A stretch of DNA of 64,000 nucleotides, taken from NCBI GenBank assembly GCA_963969365.1, contig OZ017763.1, forward strand, positions 1,798,001 through 1,862,000, written 5' to 3'. Shown here in pieces: positions 41,500 through 54,164 of the stretch. Position 1 is the first letter of the stretch, and every line of letters begins with the position of its first letter. Both the position numbers and the translations under genes were made by a program. Origin of the DNA: Asterochloris sp. CNOR1 (taxonomy: Eukaryota; Chlorophyta; Trebouxiophyceae; Trebouxiales; Trebouxiaceae). The notes beneath the pieces are model-generated. The model saw only the letters and a list, made by a program, of their open reading frames with translations. It ran no database searches and had not been told where the DNA came from.

Positions 41500-44400
41500 A
41501 GAAGTCAGGCCCTCATGCAGGATTTTCTGGCATAACAGTCCCTGCACCCCAGCTGCTGACACCTTAAATCCAGCTCATGCATGCAAGGAGCCTCTTGCAC
41601 GGCAGCTGATTGCTGCGGACTCAGGGATGAGGAGCGCATAGTGAGGAGCTTTAAAGACTTTGGCTTGTGGCATGGAGGCACCAAAGTCATCGTCAGGAGT
41701 CATGAGCAAGATCACTGCAGTACAGGGGTGTCAGGGCAGCTCTGGGCAGCGCACTGCCCAGGGAGCGCAAAGTTCAAGGAGCAAGACCTCTGCAGGGCAG
41801 GTGGTCTATCCAGCTTCAGGCAGCACCATGGCCTAGTGGACTCAAAAGTTTCTGCTGACTGCATGAAGAGGCTGCATACTGCCAACACCATTGCAGGCCA
41901 GTCAGGTGCAGGGGCCAGTTCAAGCACTTTTATGCGGGACCACAGCAGAAGAGCAAGAATGGGCCAGCCCACAGCATTACGTGTGTCAATGACCTGTTTA
42001 CCTTGCTGCAGGCTTACACTGCAGTCCACGCAATCAAACATACGCATTTGAACTACCGCCGCATACGAGCATATGAGCTTGTTACCCCTGCCTGTTGCAC
42101 TGAAGACCAGCTGAGCAAAACACCCATCATACAAGCTGCACAAGTCTTGCTAACAGACGCCCAGTCCACAGTCCACCAAGAAAAATATGCTCAAGCCTCT
42201 GTACATCAGCTTGCAAAGCTCTAGAATAGCAGGCATGCTTGAACAACTGAGGTGTCTTGATGAACTTCAGCATAGGCTGGGGCAGAGTCCCTGCATGGCG
42301 TGCGCAACTCTTGGTGATTAGCCCCATGGCAAGGCACACACCAATGCAGTGTGCCTTGAGGGGGATGCCAGGGTCTAAGGAGGCTCTGGCAGCGGGGCAC
42401 AGGCCACTGCGCCGCGAGTGACATGCCTCCTCTGCATGAACCTGCCTGCTGAAGCGAAATAGTGCCACTGGGCACTGCGCTGGCGCTGCCACCGCTGGGC
42501 GCTGAGGTGCTGCTAGCACCTTAAGAGACTGTCTGTTGCTGTGGCTGCTGGGCGCTGAGCTGCTGCAACTGCCACTGGGTGCTGGGCCGGCGCATGAGCC
42601 CTTCAAATCCGTGAGGAGGGTCGCAACCTCCATCTTTCCTAGTTGCAGTGTGCCTCTGACCAGTGTGCCGAGATGCTTGCACACCATTCCTCAAACCACT
42701 TGAGCGTGGCTTCGTCATGCAAGTCAAGCCGTACCCAGGGCTCCTCAAGGCTCTGCAGTGAACATTCTCACCCAGCAAAGACAAAACCCAGCTGCCATTG
42801 CAGTAGCCACGCATCCTCCGTTGCTGGCAGACAGAAAGCCATTTGGCATGCAGCAACTCTGCACGCTGCAGCAGCCAATCCTTTAGATTGACCTCCTGAC
42901 ATGCACAGCCCGACTGTCCATGCTCACAGGATCCTCTGGAAATGAAGCTGCAGTTCAATCTTTGGCCGCTTGGTTGGCGTGCTGCTGGACTCCTCTGGCT
43001 GCCTTGCTGTGTCCTTCCTTGTTGTTCTCCTGGTGACCACCATTGGCAACCTCAGGCCCGAGAAACTCTGCAGGCAAAGCGGTGGGACACAGGCAGTGCT
43101 GTACCAGCTGCTCTTCGCTGCATTGGTGTGAGAGAAGCACCTGCAGCCAGCACATGATGGCTGCGGACACAAAGGGCAGAAGACGGCAGAGGGAACCCTG
43201 CAAACCAGCAAGCTGACCTGCGGGCCTGAGGCCTCCTGGTGCAGCGCTGAGGCACAGCTGATGCTGGACTAGCTCCCACCTACAGCACAGAAGCTATGCA
43301 GTGAACACCTGTGACAACGACACTGCCACCCGCTGAAAGACTGCTGTGCCAAGTCTGTCTGCTGTTTATGCTAAGCACTTGATGAAGGTGAGAGCAGCTG
43401 CCAGGAACTGCTCCCGTTGACATGCCAAGAATTGGTTAATTGTCTCAGGGTCTGAGTATTCCGCAAACAAGGTTAAAAGCACTCGACGCAGCAGACAGTC
43501 TGCGTCCGGTCCAAAATTGCTGCTGGCAGTGAGCATCCATTCGCTTCACAACAGAGCTGCTGCGATGATGAGTCAGGGCATCCGACAACATAGTGTCAGC
43601 GTGAAGGCCATTGGTTGCAATCAGACCCGAGATCGGCCGATGATGAGCTTCAATCAGCTCATACGTCCTCTTGGCTTCAGGTCTGGACAAGAAGTTTTGT
43701 CATGCACTGAGAACTTAACATCACTCAACCATTGATGCCAGAGCTTGCAAGCAGAAGCAGACATGAGGCGCCGGAAGTGCCTGGCTGCAGGCAGCTACAC
43801 CAGCCTCGCTGTAAGATTCAGTTGGTCAAGCATGCAAACAAGCGGGCCCCAGGCCCTGGGCTCCAACTCAGGAACTCTGCTGCAGCCAGTGGAGCCGCGC
43901 AGAGCGGAGCTTTTGATGAATCCACATCCCACCCTCTGCCTGTGGATCAGGCCCGGACCGCAGCTGAGCCAGTGAGTGCAAGGTGCTGCATGTGCATGCT
44001 CAGTTCGGTCTCGGCTTGGTCTTGAACACCTCCACATGTCCTGCCAGTGGTGAGCAGTGTATGCAAGCAATTTGATTTTCCCAGAGTCTGGACCAATAAC
44101 AGCCCGACAGCTCAAGTGCTGCCGCAGCAGTCATCTCATGCTTGAATGTGCAGAATGCCTGGCAGTGGCCAGGCTATGGCAAGAGTGATTGCACACACCT
44201 ATCTGCGCTGCGTCCTACATATCTGCAAGTGGACGAATTGCTTGACTGTTTAGATTATCCAGGAGGAGCTCAGGCCGTCTCACACCCGTCGCCCTTTGTG
44301 TCGCTTCCCAACTGCTGAAGAAGGACAGGCTGCCCAGCTTGTCAGACTTCCCCAAGGCCTCAAAACTGCCAGACGCTGTCGCACTGAGACCGATACACTG

Positions 44401-44942
44401 CATCCCTGCAGGTGGATGCTTTATGTTGCGTGCGGCTTGCTCAGCAACTCAACAGTGTGTTATAACACTGCTCCTCTGCCCCTGCAGGTGAACAAATTGC
44501 CTACGTCTGCTTTGTGATGAGTCACTCCCCTGCGCACATGCATGGATGACAAGCACCCAAACAAGTGCACACAGCTCCTAAGCCTTCACAAGCATCTTAG
44601 CCCAGACCTCAGCCTAATGCAACATCTCCCTGCAGGTGGGCAACCCCAGCAGAGAACAGTCCCCTACCCAGGCACACACCTGCTCACCTTTGCTCTGGCA
44701 GTTGGCCCCGCTCCCTGCACCCCTGCAGGCGAAGGCCGATGCCCCAAGGGACAAGCACAGCACTCCAGCCTTGGGAGAAACCCGCCTGCTTACCTATACT
44801 CTGGCACATGGCTCCACTTCCTGCAGGGAAGCAGTCAGAGTCCGATGCCCCAATGAACAAGCACAGCACTTCAACCTTGAAAGACACCCGCCTGCTCATA
44901 GCTGCCCAGGCACTCAGCCTCCCTCCCTATGCCTCCCTGCAG
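41500..44942 (-). other. Unresolved coding potential, mostly minus strand
   Basis: Several open minus-strand stretches look partly coding but do not join in phase. 44403-44215 begins with an ATG and contains LGSLSFFSSWEATQRATG. 43690-43445 contains RTYELIEAHHRPISGLI. 43043-42928 starts MVVTRRTTRKDT, a basic, NLS-like N-terminus. 42890-42760 contains LKDWLLQRAELLHAKWLS. 42687-42127 is open for 186 codons (IPLKAHCIGVCLAMGLITK). No domain is recognised. The SLC37-like gene's missing first exon should also lie at the right end of this interval. Confidence 0.3.
44636..44942 (+). repeat. Three echoes of transporter exon 44943-45073 head
   Basis: CTGCAG-plus-exon units start at 44636, 44729, 44827 and 44943 (real), spaced 93, 98 and 116 nt. 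Shared text includes CAAGCACAGCACTCCAGCC and ACCCGCCTGCT. The copies largely keep an open frame. Confidence 0.88.
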
Positions 44943-47900
44943 GCTAGTGATCCAGTGGATGAGCACAGCACTCCGGCCTTCAAGCGCACCCGCCTACTCA
45001 CATTTGCGGTCATGTGGATCGGCTATGCCAGCTTCTACATCACGCGGACCAGCCTGAACTACGTCACCCCCACGTGAGTGCAGTAGCTCAGGGGGTGCAG
45101 AGGCCATGCCTGCACGCTCCTGTGGCCTGAGCCTTCCTGATCGGCATGAGCTATGTTGTACCCTATGTCAAAGTGCGGGTTTTGCCCCCTGTACTCTGAC
45201 AGGGGCGGTGCGCTGATTGGAGAGGCGGGCCTCCATATGTGATCATGGCAACAGCTGGGCCCGTGCTGGATTGCAGCATGCTGCCTGTGCATACAGTTTG
45301 TATTCTCTGATCACAGCCTTTTGGCAGGTTTGACATTCAGTAGTACTGGCGGATGCGCAGGGTTGTTTGGAAATGGAGCACCCGTTGACAATGTGCACCC
45401 TTCCTGTCATGATGTCTGTCTGCCTTGACAACCGGCAATGTGGCTACTGGTGGCATTGCAGTGGCCGCCCTGACTTGCTCTGCGGCTCTGCACAGCTGAC
45501 CTATGCTGTGTCTAGACTACGGCATGATGAAGGGTGTCTCACCTCATGCATGCAAAAAGCAACTCTCACTCACCTGTCCACAGGAAGGATCAACAGGACC
45601 AGCAACTCCTGCCTGTGCTGCAGCCTGATCAAGGTTGCCTTCCCGTCGGGTCTGCTGTGTGGTGGCCATGAGTGCTGTAGCAGTGCTGCGGCATGATGAG
45701 GTCAACTGCCCGGATCACAATTCCACAGACAGCTTCGCTATGCCAAGAGCAGGATTGACTCCGTTGTCCCTGTGCTGCAGCATGATGAAGGATGCCTCTC
45801 TAGGCATCCACTACACAGAGATCGGGGCGCTGACCAGCATCATGCCCATAGCTTATGGTAAGAGGTGCTGCCCTGCATGAGTTAAGAGGATAAGTTGCAT
45901 CCAGCAGGACTGCCGGTGCGGCCGGCAAATAACATGCCAGCCAAATAACATGCACTGAGGACAGTCATGTGCTCACAGGCACCTTGCCCAATTGCTTTGT
46001 GGTGTGGCTTGCTGCTCACAAGCAGTCAGCGCTCCTTGGCCGGCTGGCAGCGATGTTGCAAGGGGCCCCGCTGCCCTTTGAAGCGCAGCATTGTCCTTGA
46101 GCTGAATGTGTCCCCTGCGTGCTGTCTCCACAGATACAGCTGCTGGTATGCATCTGCACTCAAAAAGTGTTCAGTTAAGATTTGGGCCATTGCCCTCCAT
46201 GACTTGCAATGTTTTTTTGGCGCTTGGCAGGCCCTGCCCCTCTTTCCCAAAGCTTTTGGCCCCACTGGATTACATGATGATGTTACCATGACAGCCATAG
46301 CACCTAGGCAGCTCTCAGTTTCAGCAGATCAATGACCGGCATCCCTGCAGGTGCCAGCAAGTTCCTGAGCGGCGTCCTTGGGTCGAAGACATCGCCACGC
46401 ATCCTGCTAGCAGGTAGGCAGCCAGCCTTGGTGCGCTGGGACGCTATATGCGGTCTGCTCTTGCTTGGAGCCTGAGCAGAGTGATCAACGAGAAATACGG
46501 GGAGCTGCGCTGGTGTGCTGCCTAACATGCCCTGCAAGTGCTAGGGTGGGCGTCAGCCTCACTCACTCAATGCTGGCAAGGGTGTAGTCAGCTGCAGGTG
46601 AAATGCTTGCAGCATTTGCCCCCTGTGTCCCAGCACAAGAGGGATGCTTCCCCATGGTTCTTATCATGAGAGTTTGTGCTGCTGCACATGGCTGAGCTCC
46701 CAGCAGCTCATGCTAGCTGCACCCATTACCTGCCGCCACGGGACCTGCAGCTGCAGCGCTTGTGCCCATTGCACGTGCAACCACAACACACCAGCGCTTG
46801 TGTCCTGCGAGCGCAGTTGAGTTCTGATGCTGCAGGTGGCCTGGCGGCAGCTGCGCTGGTAAATGTTGCCTTCGGCTGTGGGTCAGCGCTGTGGTGGTTT
46901 GTCCTCTTCTGGGGGCTCAACGGGCTGCTGCAGGTGAGCGCCTGCACCGGCACACTCTCCTGTGTGAAGGCAGCAGTGTTGACTTGGACCAGGGCGCAGC
47001 CTCACAGGCAACCCCTTGTGAAGGCATCAGCATCACCTTGGAGCGAAGGGCAGCCTCAGTGGCAGTCAAAGTAGGGGTTGAGGCTCTGCCAGAACCGGTG
47101 CAGAAATAGTACGCCGGTAGCTCCCCTGGCTTCCGAGATGCAGGTCACACACCTGGATTATCTGACCATATCTGACTTCCAGTACAGCATGGCAGGCAGC
47201 CTTGCTTAGTTGAAAAGAGATCTGGGTTGCTGGCAGGGCATTATTGCCAACCGAGCCAGCTTGCCACATTCTCAACCACTGCACAGCAGGCAGAGGGTGC
47301 GTGTTGTCTGCCGACTTGCAGAGCCAGCCACCATGGCATACAGCTCTGGCTGTTCAAGCACGCAGTGGCGGCACTGCATGCCGCTGCAGCACAAAGCGTT
47401 TTAGATTCACGTGGCATGCATTCGCGCGCTCATCACCTGCTCTCTGCGGCGTCTGCCCTAGCTCCATCGCAATTGTTTGAGGCTCTATTGCACTGTATCT
47501 GTGCATGCCCTGAGCCTTTCAGTCTGTGCACTGCAAATGCTGGCATGGCCTGCTGCACACCTTCCACCACCTTGTCTAGTGCTGATGCAGCCTCTCTGGA
47601 GGTACAAGGCTCAATGCTACGGCCCACAACGTTACCTGCTGCACACTGCTTGGTACTTTGTGGCACTGAAGCAGCACTGTACAGTTGCAGGGCCCGCAAG
47701 CCTTAGCCTGTGTGCAAGCAGTGGTGCGCAGAGATTGAACGCAGTGCAGATGCCCTCGCATGTGCTGCATGGCCTGCTGCACACAACCCTGACAACGGTT
47801 TGACGCAGGAAGCATTCCACTGCAGGGGCTAGGCGCTCCAGCCTGTGCTCGAACTATCACCGCATGGTTCTCTGGCAAGGAGCGGGGAACCTACTGGGGT

Positions 47901-50900
47901 TTCTGGACGGCCAGCAACAATGTGGGAGGATTCCTGGCGCCCCTGGTGGCCGGCACAGCTGCAAGGCACTATGGCTGGAGGTAGGCTTTCCTGCAAGGCA
48001 CGCTTCGCTGTAGTGCTGTACACCCAGTGCTGCTTTCTGAAGCACCCATTCAACCGGAAGGCCGCACCAGCACCTGTCCTCAGCTGACATGAGCAACCCC
48101 TGCCACTGAAGATAGAGCAGCACGCCATGGAGTCGCACAGGTCAAAATTTGTAAAGCTGCTTTCAAGGCTACTGATGCTGCTGGCTTGGTGGCTAGGTCA
48201 CCTGTGCCACCAGGCAGAACGGCAAGGCAGTGGCAGCCGTTGCCCTGCTGCTCAAGCAGCCTTACTGTGACTAGAGGTGCCCTGCTGTAGGGCTGGCATG
48301 TGAGCCCTTCGGGCCCCTGGCAAAGCAGTGACAGCAGTCATCCCGCTTTCCATTTCAACACAAAGCGAGGCCCCCATCGGCATGTGGGTCCCAGGAGTGC
48401 TTGCAGCGGCAGTGGCAGTGGCAGCGTCCCTCCTGCTGCTGTTGCAAACCCACATGCCACGTCCTGCTGCAGTGCTGGCATGTGAGCCTCCGCGGAGGTG
48501 GGGTGCGGCCTGCTGCAGCCTGCATCATCATGTCCATGCATAAGGGAGCTGAGGCCCCTGTATGTAGGGCTGGCATGTGGGCCCCGGGAGCGGTGGGAGT
48601 GGCAGTGGCAGGCGTGATCCTGCTGTTCATGAAGGACAGCCCCGAGGCAGCTGGCTTCCATCCCATTGAGCAGGCGCAGGGCAAGAAAGGTGGGCTCCAA
48701 GTGCATCGCAGCCAGTCTCCAGCCGGAAGCGGCAGGCTTTGGCCAGGAGGGGCGGGGCGTAGTGATGTCAGGACCTGCAGGCTTGTCGCGGCAGCCAGTC
48801 TCCAGCCGAAAATGGCAGGCTTTGGCCAGGAGGGGCAGGGCGTAGTGACTAGCGTCAGCACCTGCAGGCTTGTCAAGTTTGCCAGCCATGGCTGAAGACG
48901 ACAGGCCTTGGGTCAGAACCTTGTCAGGAACTGCAGGACCCATTTGTGACTCGTGCGAATAGCCCCCAGCTGGGTACGGGAGGCCTTGGTCAGGAACTCG
49001 TCAGGAGCCACGGGCCTTGTTGCGCAGCCGGCGCTGGGAACAGCAGGCTTTGGCCGTCAGCGGCAGGCCCACTGCTTCGATAGTCAGCAGTTGCAGCACT
49101 GTGACAGACCTGTGCTTGAGAGCAGATCTGACTGAGCAGGTTTGTGGTGATGAGAAATATGCTGCAGGCATGGCCATCTTTTTGATGGGCAAAAGTGTGC
49201 TGTATGGCAAGGGAGTTTCACAAAGCTGGCGTACCAAGCGCAAGTCAGGACAAGGCGGCTGCGCATGCATGCTGCTGTTCACCCTGTGCCCTGTAAAGCA
49301 GCAGGCCTGCTTCAGAGACAATGTACAAAAGACAGAAGCCCGCCAGGCTTCTCAAACACTACATGTTGCAATACCAGAAAGGCCTCTACATGCTGCGCTG
49401 CAGGTGGCAGCACGACAGAGAAGCGCAGCATGAAGGAGATCTTGGTGGATGAGTGCCTAAGGAACCCCCAGACGCTGCTGTTTGCAATGTCCTACTTCTG
49501 TGTCTATGTGGGTACAGGGTTGTTGGCTGCTGGTCGGTTTCATGTCCTGGACACTGCTTCTGCAAGCTTGGATGTGTCTAGCCTGCCTGATCTGGGGTTG
49601 TGGGGAGGAAGAGGGGGCAGGGATTGTGAGTGTGAACCAGGGGCTTCCCTCCCCTGCTGCTTGTAATGTTCTGTCATGCTGCTGCGTCTGCATGAGCACA
49701 GTGGCCTCTCTGCCTTCCTGCGCCTCTGGGGGTGGAAAGTCGCTTCCTAGACTTGCTGCTCTTTTCGGTAACCAACATGCTACTTCATTGGCCGTCCTGG
49801 ATGGTTCGCGGTGGGGTTCTGGCGACTGGGCACTGCTTTTCTCACTTCCAACCCCTGCAGTTTCCTGTGGCAAAGATGTTGCGCTCACCAGCCGTGGTCT
49901 CACTCCTGTGGCTGCTGCAGATTGTGAGGACGGGAGTGACCGCCTGGTTCATCCACTATCTGATCAAGGTGGGTCTCAATAAGTGCCTCAGTGTGTTGCA
50001 TTGTAGCTGACGTCAGCCCTTGTCAGTGTGCCTGCAGGGCCTGCCATTCTGTTGCCCTGCCCTGCGTAGGATGCTTCACCATGACACCATTGCCTTTTCT
50101 GCTGCTGTCTGCAACAAATGCGAAATGTCTTGCCAAGGCAACCTGGGACAGCCTCATACATTCCAGCATGCATGCGGGTACAGCTCATCTGAGCAACGGA
50201 CCTGTTGCAAGCTCTGGTTGCTGACGCATGGCACCATGCTCGGCAGTCTTATGTTATCTGACGTACAGCCAAACCCTGGCTTGGCCTGTCAGGCACCCTC
50301 AGGACCTCGTGCACGCTGCTGTGCTGCAGGCCAAGGGGCTGGACACTGCTGCTGCTGCAGTGCGGGTGTCTGGGCTGGAGCTGGGGGGGCTGGCTGGCAG
50401 CTTATCGGCAGGTAAAGGCTCTGCAGGGTTTATAGAGTCAAGGGGTCAACTGGCTGGATGTGGCCACCTGTAGCCAGGAGCAGCAGGCCTGGAGAGTTGC
50501 AGCTGGTGCCCAATGAGGCGTGCTGATTGCAGAGCCCTTCAGCAGCGACTGATGCTGCCCTGGAGCAGGGCTGCAGCCCTGCACGTGACCTACCACTGGC
50601 TGTGCCGCCTGTAGCTGTGCCTGAGGTCCTCTTGTATTGGTGCCTCAAGGGCAGCTGCTGCTATGTCTGTGTGCTCTCTGCATGCAGGTGCTCTGTCAGC
50701 CCTGCTGGTGGTGCCTTCACAATACCTGCTGCCAATCTTCAACTTGAACACACAAAGGGTTTGGGTGCTTCGTGATGCAGGTGCTCTGTCTGACCTGCTG
50801 GTGCGCAAGTTCCCCGACGCTCCAGCAGTGGGTCTTCGAGTCAGGGTGAGCAGCCCCTGCATCTGATGGTGATGATCTTGCTGGTGATGATCTTTCAGGG

Positions 50901-51833
50901 CATGTCCATGTCTTATCAGGATCCATGTCCAGCGTGAAAGTGGCTTGCTGCAGCCCTTGACTGGACCGTATTCCTGCTCGACTTCAAGCAAAGCAGAAGC
51001 TGCCACTGCAGTGAGGTGCAGCAACTGGTGCTTGGCTGAGAAGCACTCCTGATTGACTGAGAGTTTGCTGCCCAGCCTGCCCCTGGCAACAGCAGATATC
51101 TGACTCTGCAGGTGGTGGTGGCATATGCAGCAGCCACAGCCGCTGCGCTGGCCGCCTTTGCGGCCTGCCCCAATCAGTCGACCCTGCAGTGGCTGGCAGT
51201 GGCGGCTGTGGGATTTGCACTCTACGGGCCCCAGATGTGAGTGACCAAAGCGTCTTCGCAGCAAAGAGCCTTTGGCTGCATGCGCCACACCCTGCCAGCT
51301 GCACAGCCCTTGTTGGTCCACATCTGCCCCATATTGAGTGGCCCTGCTTGCAGCTGTGTATCCAGATCCTGTATCAGAGGCAGATCCCTCTGTTGCCCGT
51401 TTTTTGAAGGCTTTCATGTGGTAGCAATGCAACCTCAGCGGTCCGCCCACCAAGGCATTGCAGATGCTGCTTTCAGCATTGTGGCCTTGCTGACATGCAC
51501 GCACCCACCACTCAATCAGGCCCGACTACCCCAAACTTTGTCTATCTCAATGGATTTATATCACCACTTGTTTGGCCTGGCTGCAGGCTGGTGGGCCTGT
51601 GTGGGGCAGAGGTAGTAAGCCCCAGCGCAGTGGGTGCCAGCCAGGGCTTCTTGGGCAGCATCAGTTACATTGGCTCATCCATGGCCGGGCTGCCCCTCTC
51701 CCTGATCCTGCAGCACTACGGCTGGGGCGCCCTCTTCACCTCCCTGATCGCCGCCTGTGGGCTGACGGTGGCTCTCCTGCTGCCCCTGCTCAACGCGCAG
51801 AGCTACACGCAGCGCGCGGCCAAAGCTGCCTGA
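44943..51833 (+). CDS. SLC37 / organophosphate:phosphate antiporter-like MFS transporter (first exon missing)
   Basis: Exons in phase: 44943-45073, 45781-45857, 46351-46413, 46836-46933, 47826-47980, 48568-48689, 49404-49507, 49921-49968, 50330-50411, 50781-50845, 51112-51236, 51587-51833 (about 438 aa plus an unseen N-terminus). Hydrophobic segments alternate with family motifs: YASFYITRTSLNYVTPT, FVLFWGLNGLLQ, WFSGKERGTYWGFWTASNNV, VRTGVTAWFIHYLIK, LYGPQM, GFLGSISYIGSSMAGLPL. These fit the glycerol-3-phosphate/hexose-phosphate:phosphate antiporter (OPA) branch of the MFS. Substrate and membrane (plastid, ER or plasma membrane) are not readable without the N-terminus. Confidence 0.85.
45511..45710 (+). 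repeat. Two echoes of transporter exon 45781-45857 head
   Basis: CGGCATGATGAAGG (45520s) and CGGCATGATGAGG (45690s) precede the real GCAG|CATGATGAAGGATGCC. Confidence 0.55.
48285..48505 (+). repeat. Echoes of transporter exon 48568-48689 head
   Basis: Copies of TAGGGCTGGCATGTGGGCCC and of the Gly/Ala/Val-coding GTGGCAGTGGCAG block occur at 48285-48350, 48377-48440 and 48475-48500, before the real exon. Confidence 0.6.
48711..49070. repeat. Intronic direct repeat, about 77-nt unit
   Basis: Two close copies at 48711-48875 (core GCAGGCTTTGGCCAGGAGGG) and a third, shorter copy near 49020-49070, in the transporter intron after exon 48689. Confidence 0.75.
50688..50715 (+). repeat. Echo of transporter exon 50781-50845 head
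   Basis: ATGCAG|GTGCTCTGTCAGCCCTGCTGG is 93 nt upstream of ATGCAG|GTGCTCTGTCTGACCTGCTGG. Confidence 0.75.
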
Positions 51834-52447
51834 GCGGCAATGGCACTGATAGCTGCAGGAACACAAAGCGTGCTGCACGCGTCCCCCATCAAGGTCCAGG
51901 CCTGAGTGTGGCTCCTGGCCTTGCAACTATTGCCAGGTGGCAGACAAGGCAGTGGATACAGCAGCATGATGTGCCACCTGCCTTGGCGACAACCCTCATG
52001 ATGGCGCCAACACCATGAGGGGTGTCGACCCTGAGGTGACGCCTGAATCTCACCCCCTGCCCGTATCTTAGACGGCAGTTGTGCATAGTGTGCCTGCACC
52101 TTGTACCCTTCAGGCCACAAAAGGCCACATACCTCTCAGACTCTGTATAACCTCTGTTCTTGATATATCCAATTCTGTCATTCAATTTGTCAGTTCTGGT
52201 GCTAGCGGGGACCTGTTCCATATGAAACACACCAAGATCTCAGGTGGCTCAACCCCCGGCACAACGCTTGCACGTGTACTAACAGACAGGAGCCTGCCAC
52301 AATAGAACCGCTCAGACTGCCGGAAGGTGGCTTCTGACCATGGCCATGCTGTCGTTGTCCCTCAGACCAGCTTGCTGTCCCTGTCTCTAATTGTCAGGGT
52401 GCCCTCATGAGCTAAGAGACGTTGTTCAGCTTGCTGGTGTCCTGTCC

Positions 52448-52452
52448 TGTAA
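52448..52452 (+). terminator. TGTAA poly(A) signal, MFS transporter
   Basis: TGTAA about 615 nt after the stop at 51833, implying a long 3'UTR if used. Confidence 0.4.
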
Positions 52453-52909
52453 TGATGCGCCCATCTGTGGTGTCTGAGCCCGTGTCCAGTCAGTAAAAGA
52501 CATCCCCGGGGCGCTCAGCGCTGAGTGTAGCGATGCTGAATAGTTCATGCTGTTCCAGCATGCCAGTCTGTGTCTAAACATCTCAGCCAGGGTCAGGCTT
52601 GCCCGTCCACTGCCCACTGCCACCCTGCAATCAAATTGACAATTTCAAGGGACAACAGTTGGCAACTGACATATGTGACAGCTGACCTGGGATCTCAATA
52701 TCTTGTACTGCACACATAGCAGCAGGTCTGCTGCTGTTCGATGTGTGAGCCCCTTACAACTGACTAGAGCTTCAAAGGTCGTGCAAGCAACCTTCTGACC
52801 TGCCTCTGCTGCATTGCTGCGTGGGTGCCCTGGCTCTGCAGGCAGCACTTCGTGCTGGCTTACAAATTCATCAGCACCTTCTGCTGCGTGATGCAAGGCC
52901 CCAGCAATG

Positions 52910-52914
52910 TTACA
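52910..52914 (-). terminator. TGTAA poly(A) signal, BCL7-like gene
   Basis: TTACA on the plus strand, about 250 nt beyond the stop at 53166. Confidence 0.45.
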
Positions 52915-53165
52915 GTAAGCTCCAGTTTGTCAAAGTCCTTTGATCGCAACCATCACGGCCGCCCTCTTACCTGCTGCTGCTGCTGTGCAGGCTGGTGGCT
53001 TACGCTAGCTGATCTTCTCATGACACCTCCTGCTGCATGCAGCAAGGCCTTGGCAGCGCCAGTGTGATCCTGCTTGTTGAGGCCACTCATCACTCCCAAC
53101 ATTTCCCTACTGCCGAGCTGGCGCAAGCACCGGGCAGCGGGCGTAGTGCATGCGCCAGCTTGCAT

Positions 53166-53916
53166 CTACTCGTTGATATCTGAAGGCGAGGCCCCAGCAG
53201 TGTCAAAGTGATCTGGCTTGCTGAGGCTGTCCCATGACACCCATGAGGGCGCATCTCCCACCTGCTGCTGCTGCGGTGTGGAGCGACCGCCTGGCAACGT
53301 CACAGTGATGCGAGGCCGCTTCTCTTTCGGCTCGACACCCTCTGTCATGTCGACATCAACCTCTGGTTCTGCATGAGGCAGAATCCTGGTGCGGCCAGAC
53401 AGGTCAAAGGGAGCTGTCACCTGCAGGGCAAAGAAAAATTGCTCAGCAGGCTTGCATGCTGCACAGACCGTGCCTGCAGACCGCAGGCATGACAGGCAGC
53501 CAGAAAGCAAGGCAAGTGACAGGCAAAGCAAAGAGAGAGGCACAGGGTCTGACGCACCGGCACCAGGTTGGGATATCTGCAGTGCACAGATGCCTCGCTT
53601 TGGACCGGCTTTCCGTCAGGACCTGCAGCAGCATTGAATGGCTCAGGCTTGCGGAGGGGCCTGGCTGACTGTCTTGGGTCAGGGGCTCACCAAACACAGG
53701 CTGCCAGCGCTTGAGGGTCAAGTGGCTGTTGTGAGCCTGGCACCAGATCTGCAGGGTCATGCACTTGTGGTTCGGTCATTGCCTGGGAGCCCATGGCGAG
53801 TACAATAGCAACAGATCACGCACATGCTGCCATTGCTTGACTCTGCCTTGGAAGGCTGGCTTCTCCGCCACAGCCCTGACCACCTCACGCCTCTCCTTGC
53901 CTGATCTGGTGGTCAT
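53166..53916 (-). CDS. Small BCL7-like protein, about 156 aa
   Basis: Four exons in phase: 53916-53824 (ATG, MTTRSGKERREVVRAVAEKP), 53748-53691, 53622-53558, 53420-53166 (TAG). The N-terminal half reads GRVKQWQHIWC, HNSHLTLKRWQPVFGPDG. This resembles the Trp-rich N-terminal motif of BCL7 proteins, in which a short KWEKKWV segment is followed by a YKWVPV segment. BCL7 is an accessory subunit of SWI/SNF chromatin remodellers. The C-terminal half is acidic then basic (EVDVDMTEGV, KEKRPRITVTLPGG) and looks disordered. The assignment rests on motif resemblance only. The gene diverges from MOT2 with 248 nt between start codons. Confidence 0.65.
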
Positions 53917-54164
53917 TGACTGCCCTGATGATGGTTCAGAGCTGGTGCACTCAAATAGAAAGCAAGTGTGTGCCATGGGCAGGCTCTAAGACTTTCCGCT
54001 TGTGCCCCTGCTGTTATATTGTCGCATGTATTGCCTCTTGGTCCTGTGCTGGTCCAAAGCCTTGTGACCTCCGGCTCTGCAGACAGGATTCATGTCGACC
54101 TGAGGAACCTCCAGGACCTCTCGATCTGGCTTCAGCAGTCGGAAGGTTCTGCTAGGGGACTCAC
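53917..54164. promoter_or_regulatory. Divergent promoter interval, BCL7-like gene / MOT2
   Basis: 248 nt between opposing start codons, so probably a shared bidirectional promoter. No recognised element. Confidence 0.4.

Larger units (their letters stand above)
51834..53165. other. Convergent 3' region
   Basis: Between the ends of the transporter (+) and the BCL7-like gene (-). It holds two poly(A) signals and no exon I can support. Confidence 0.45.
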
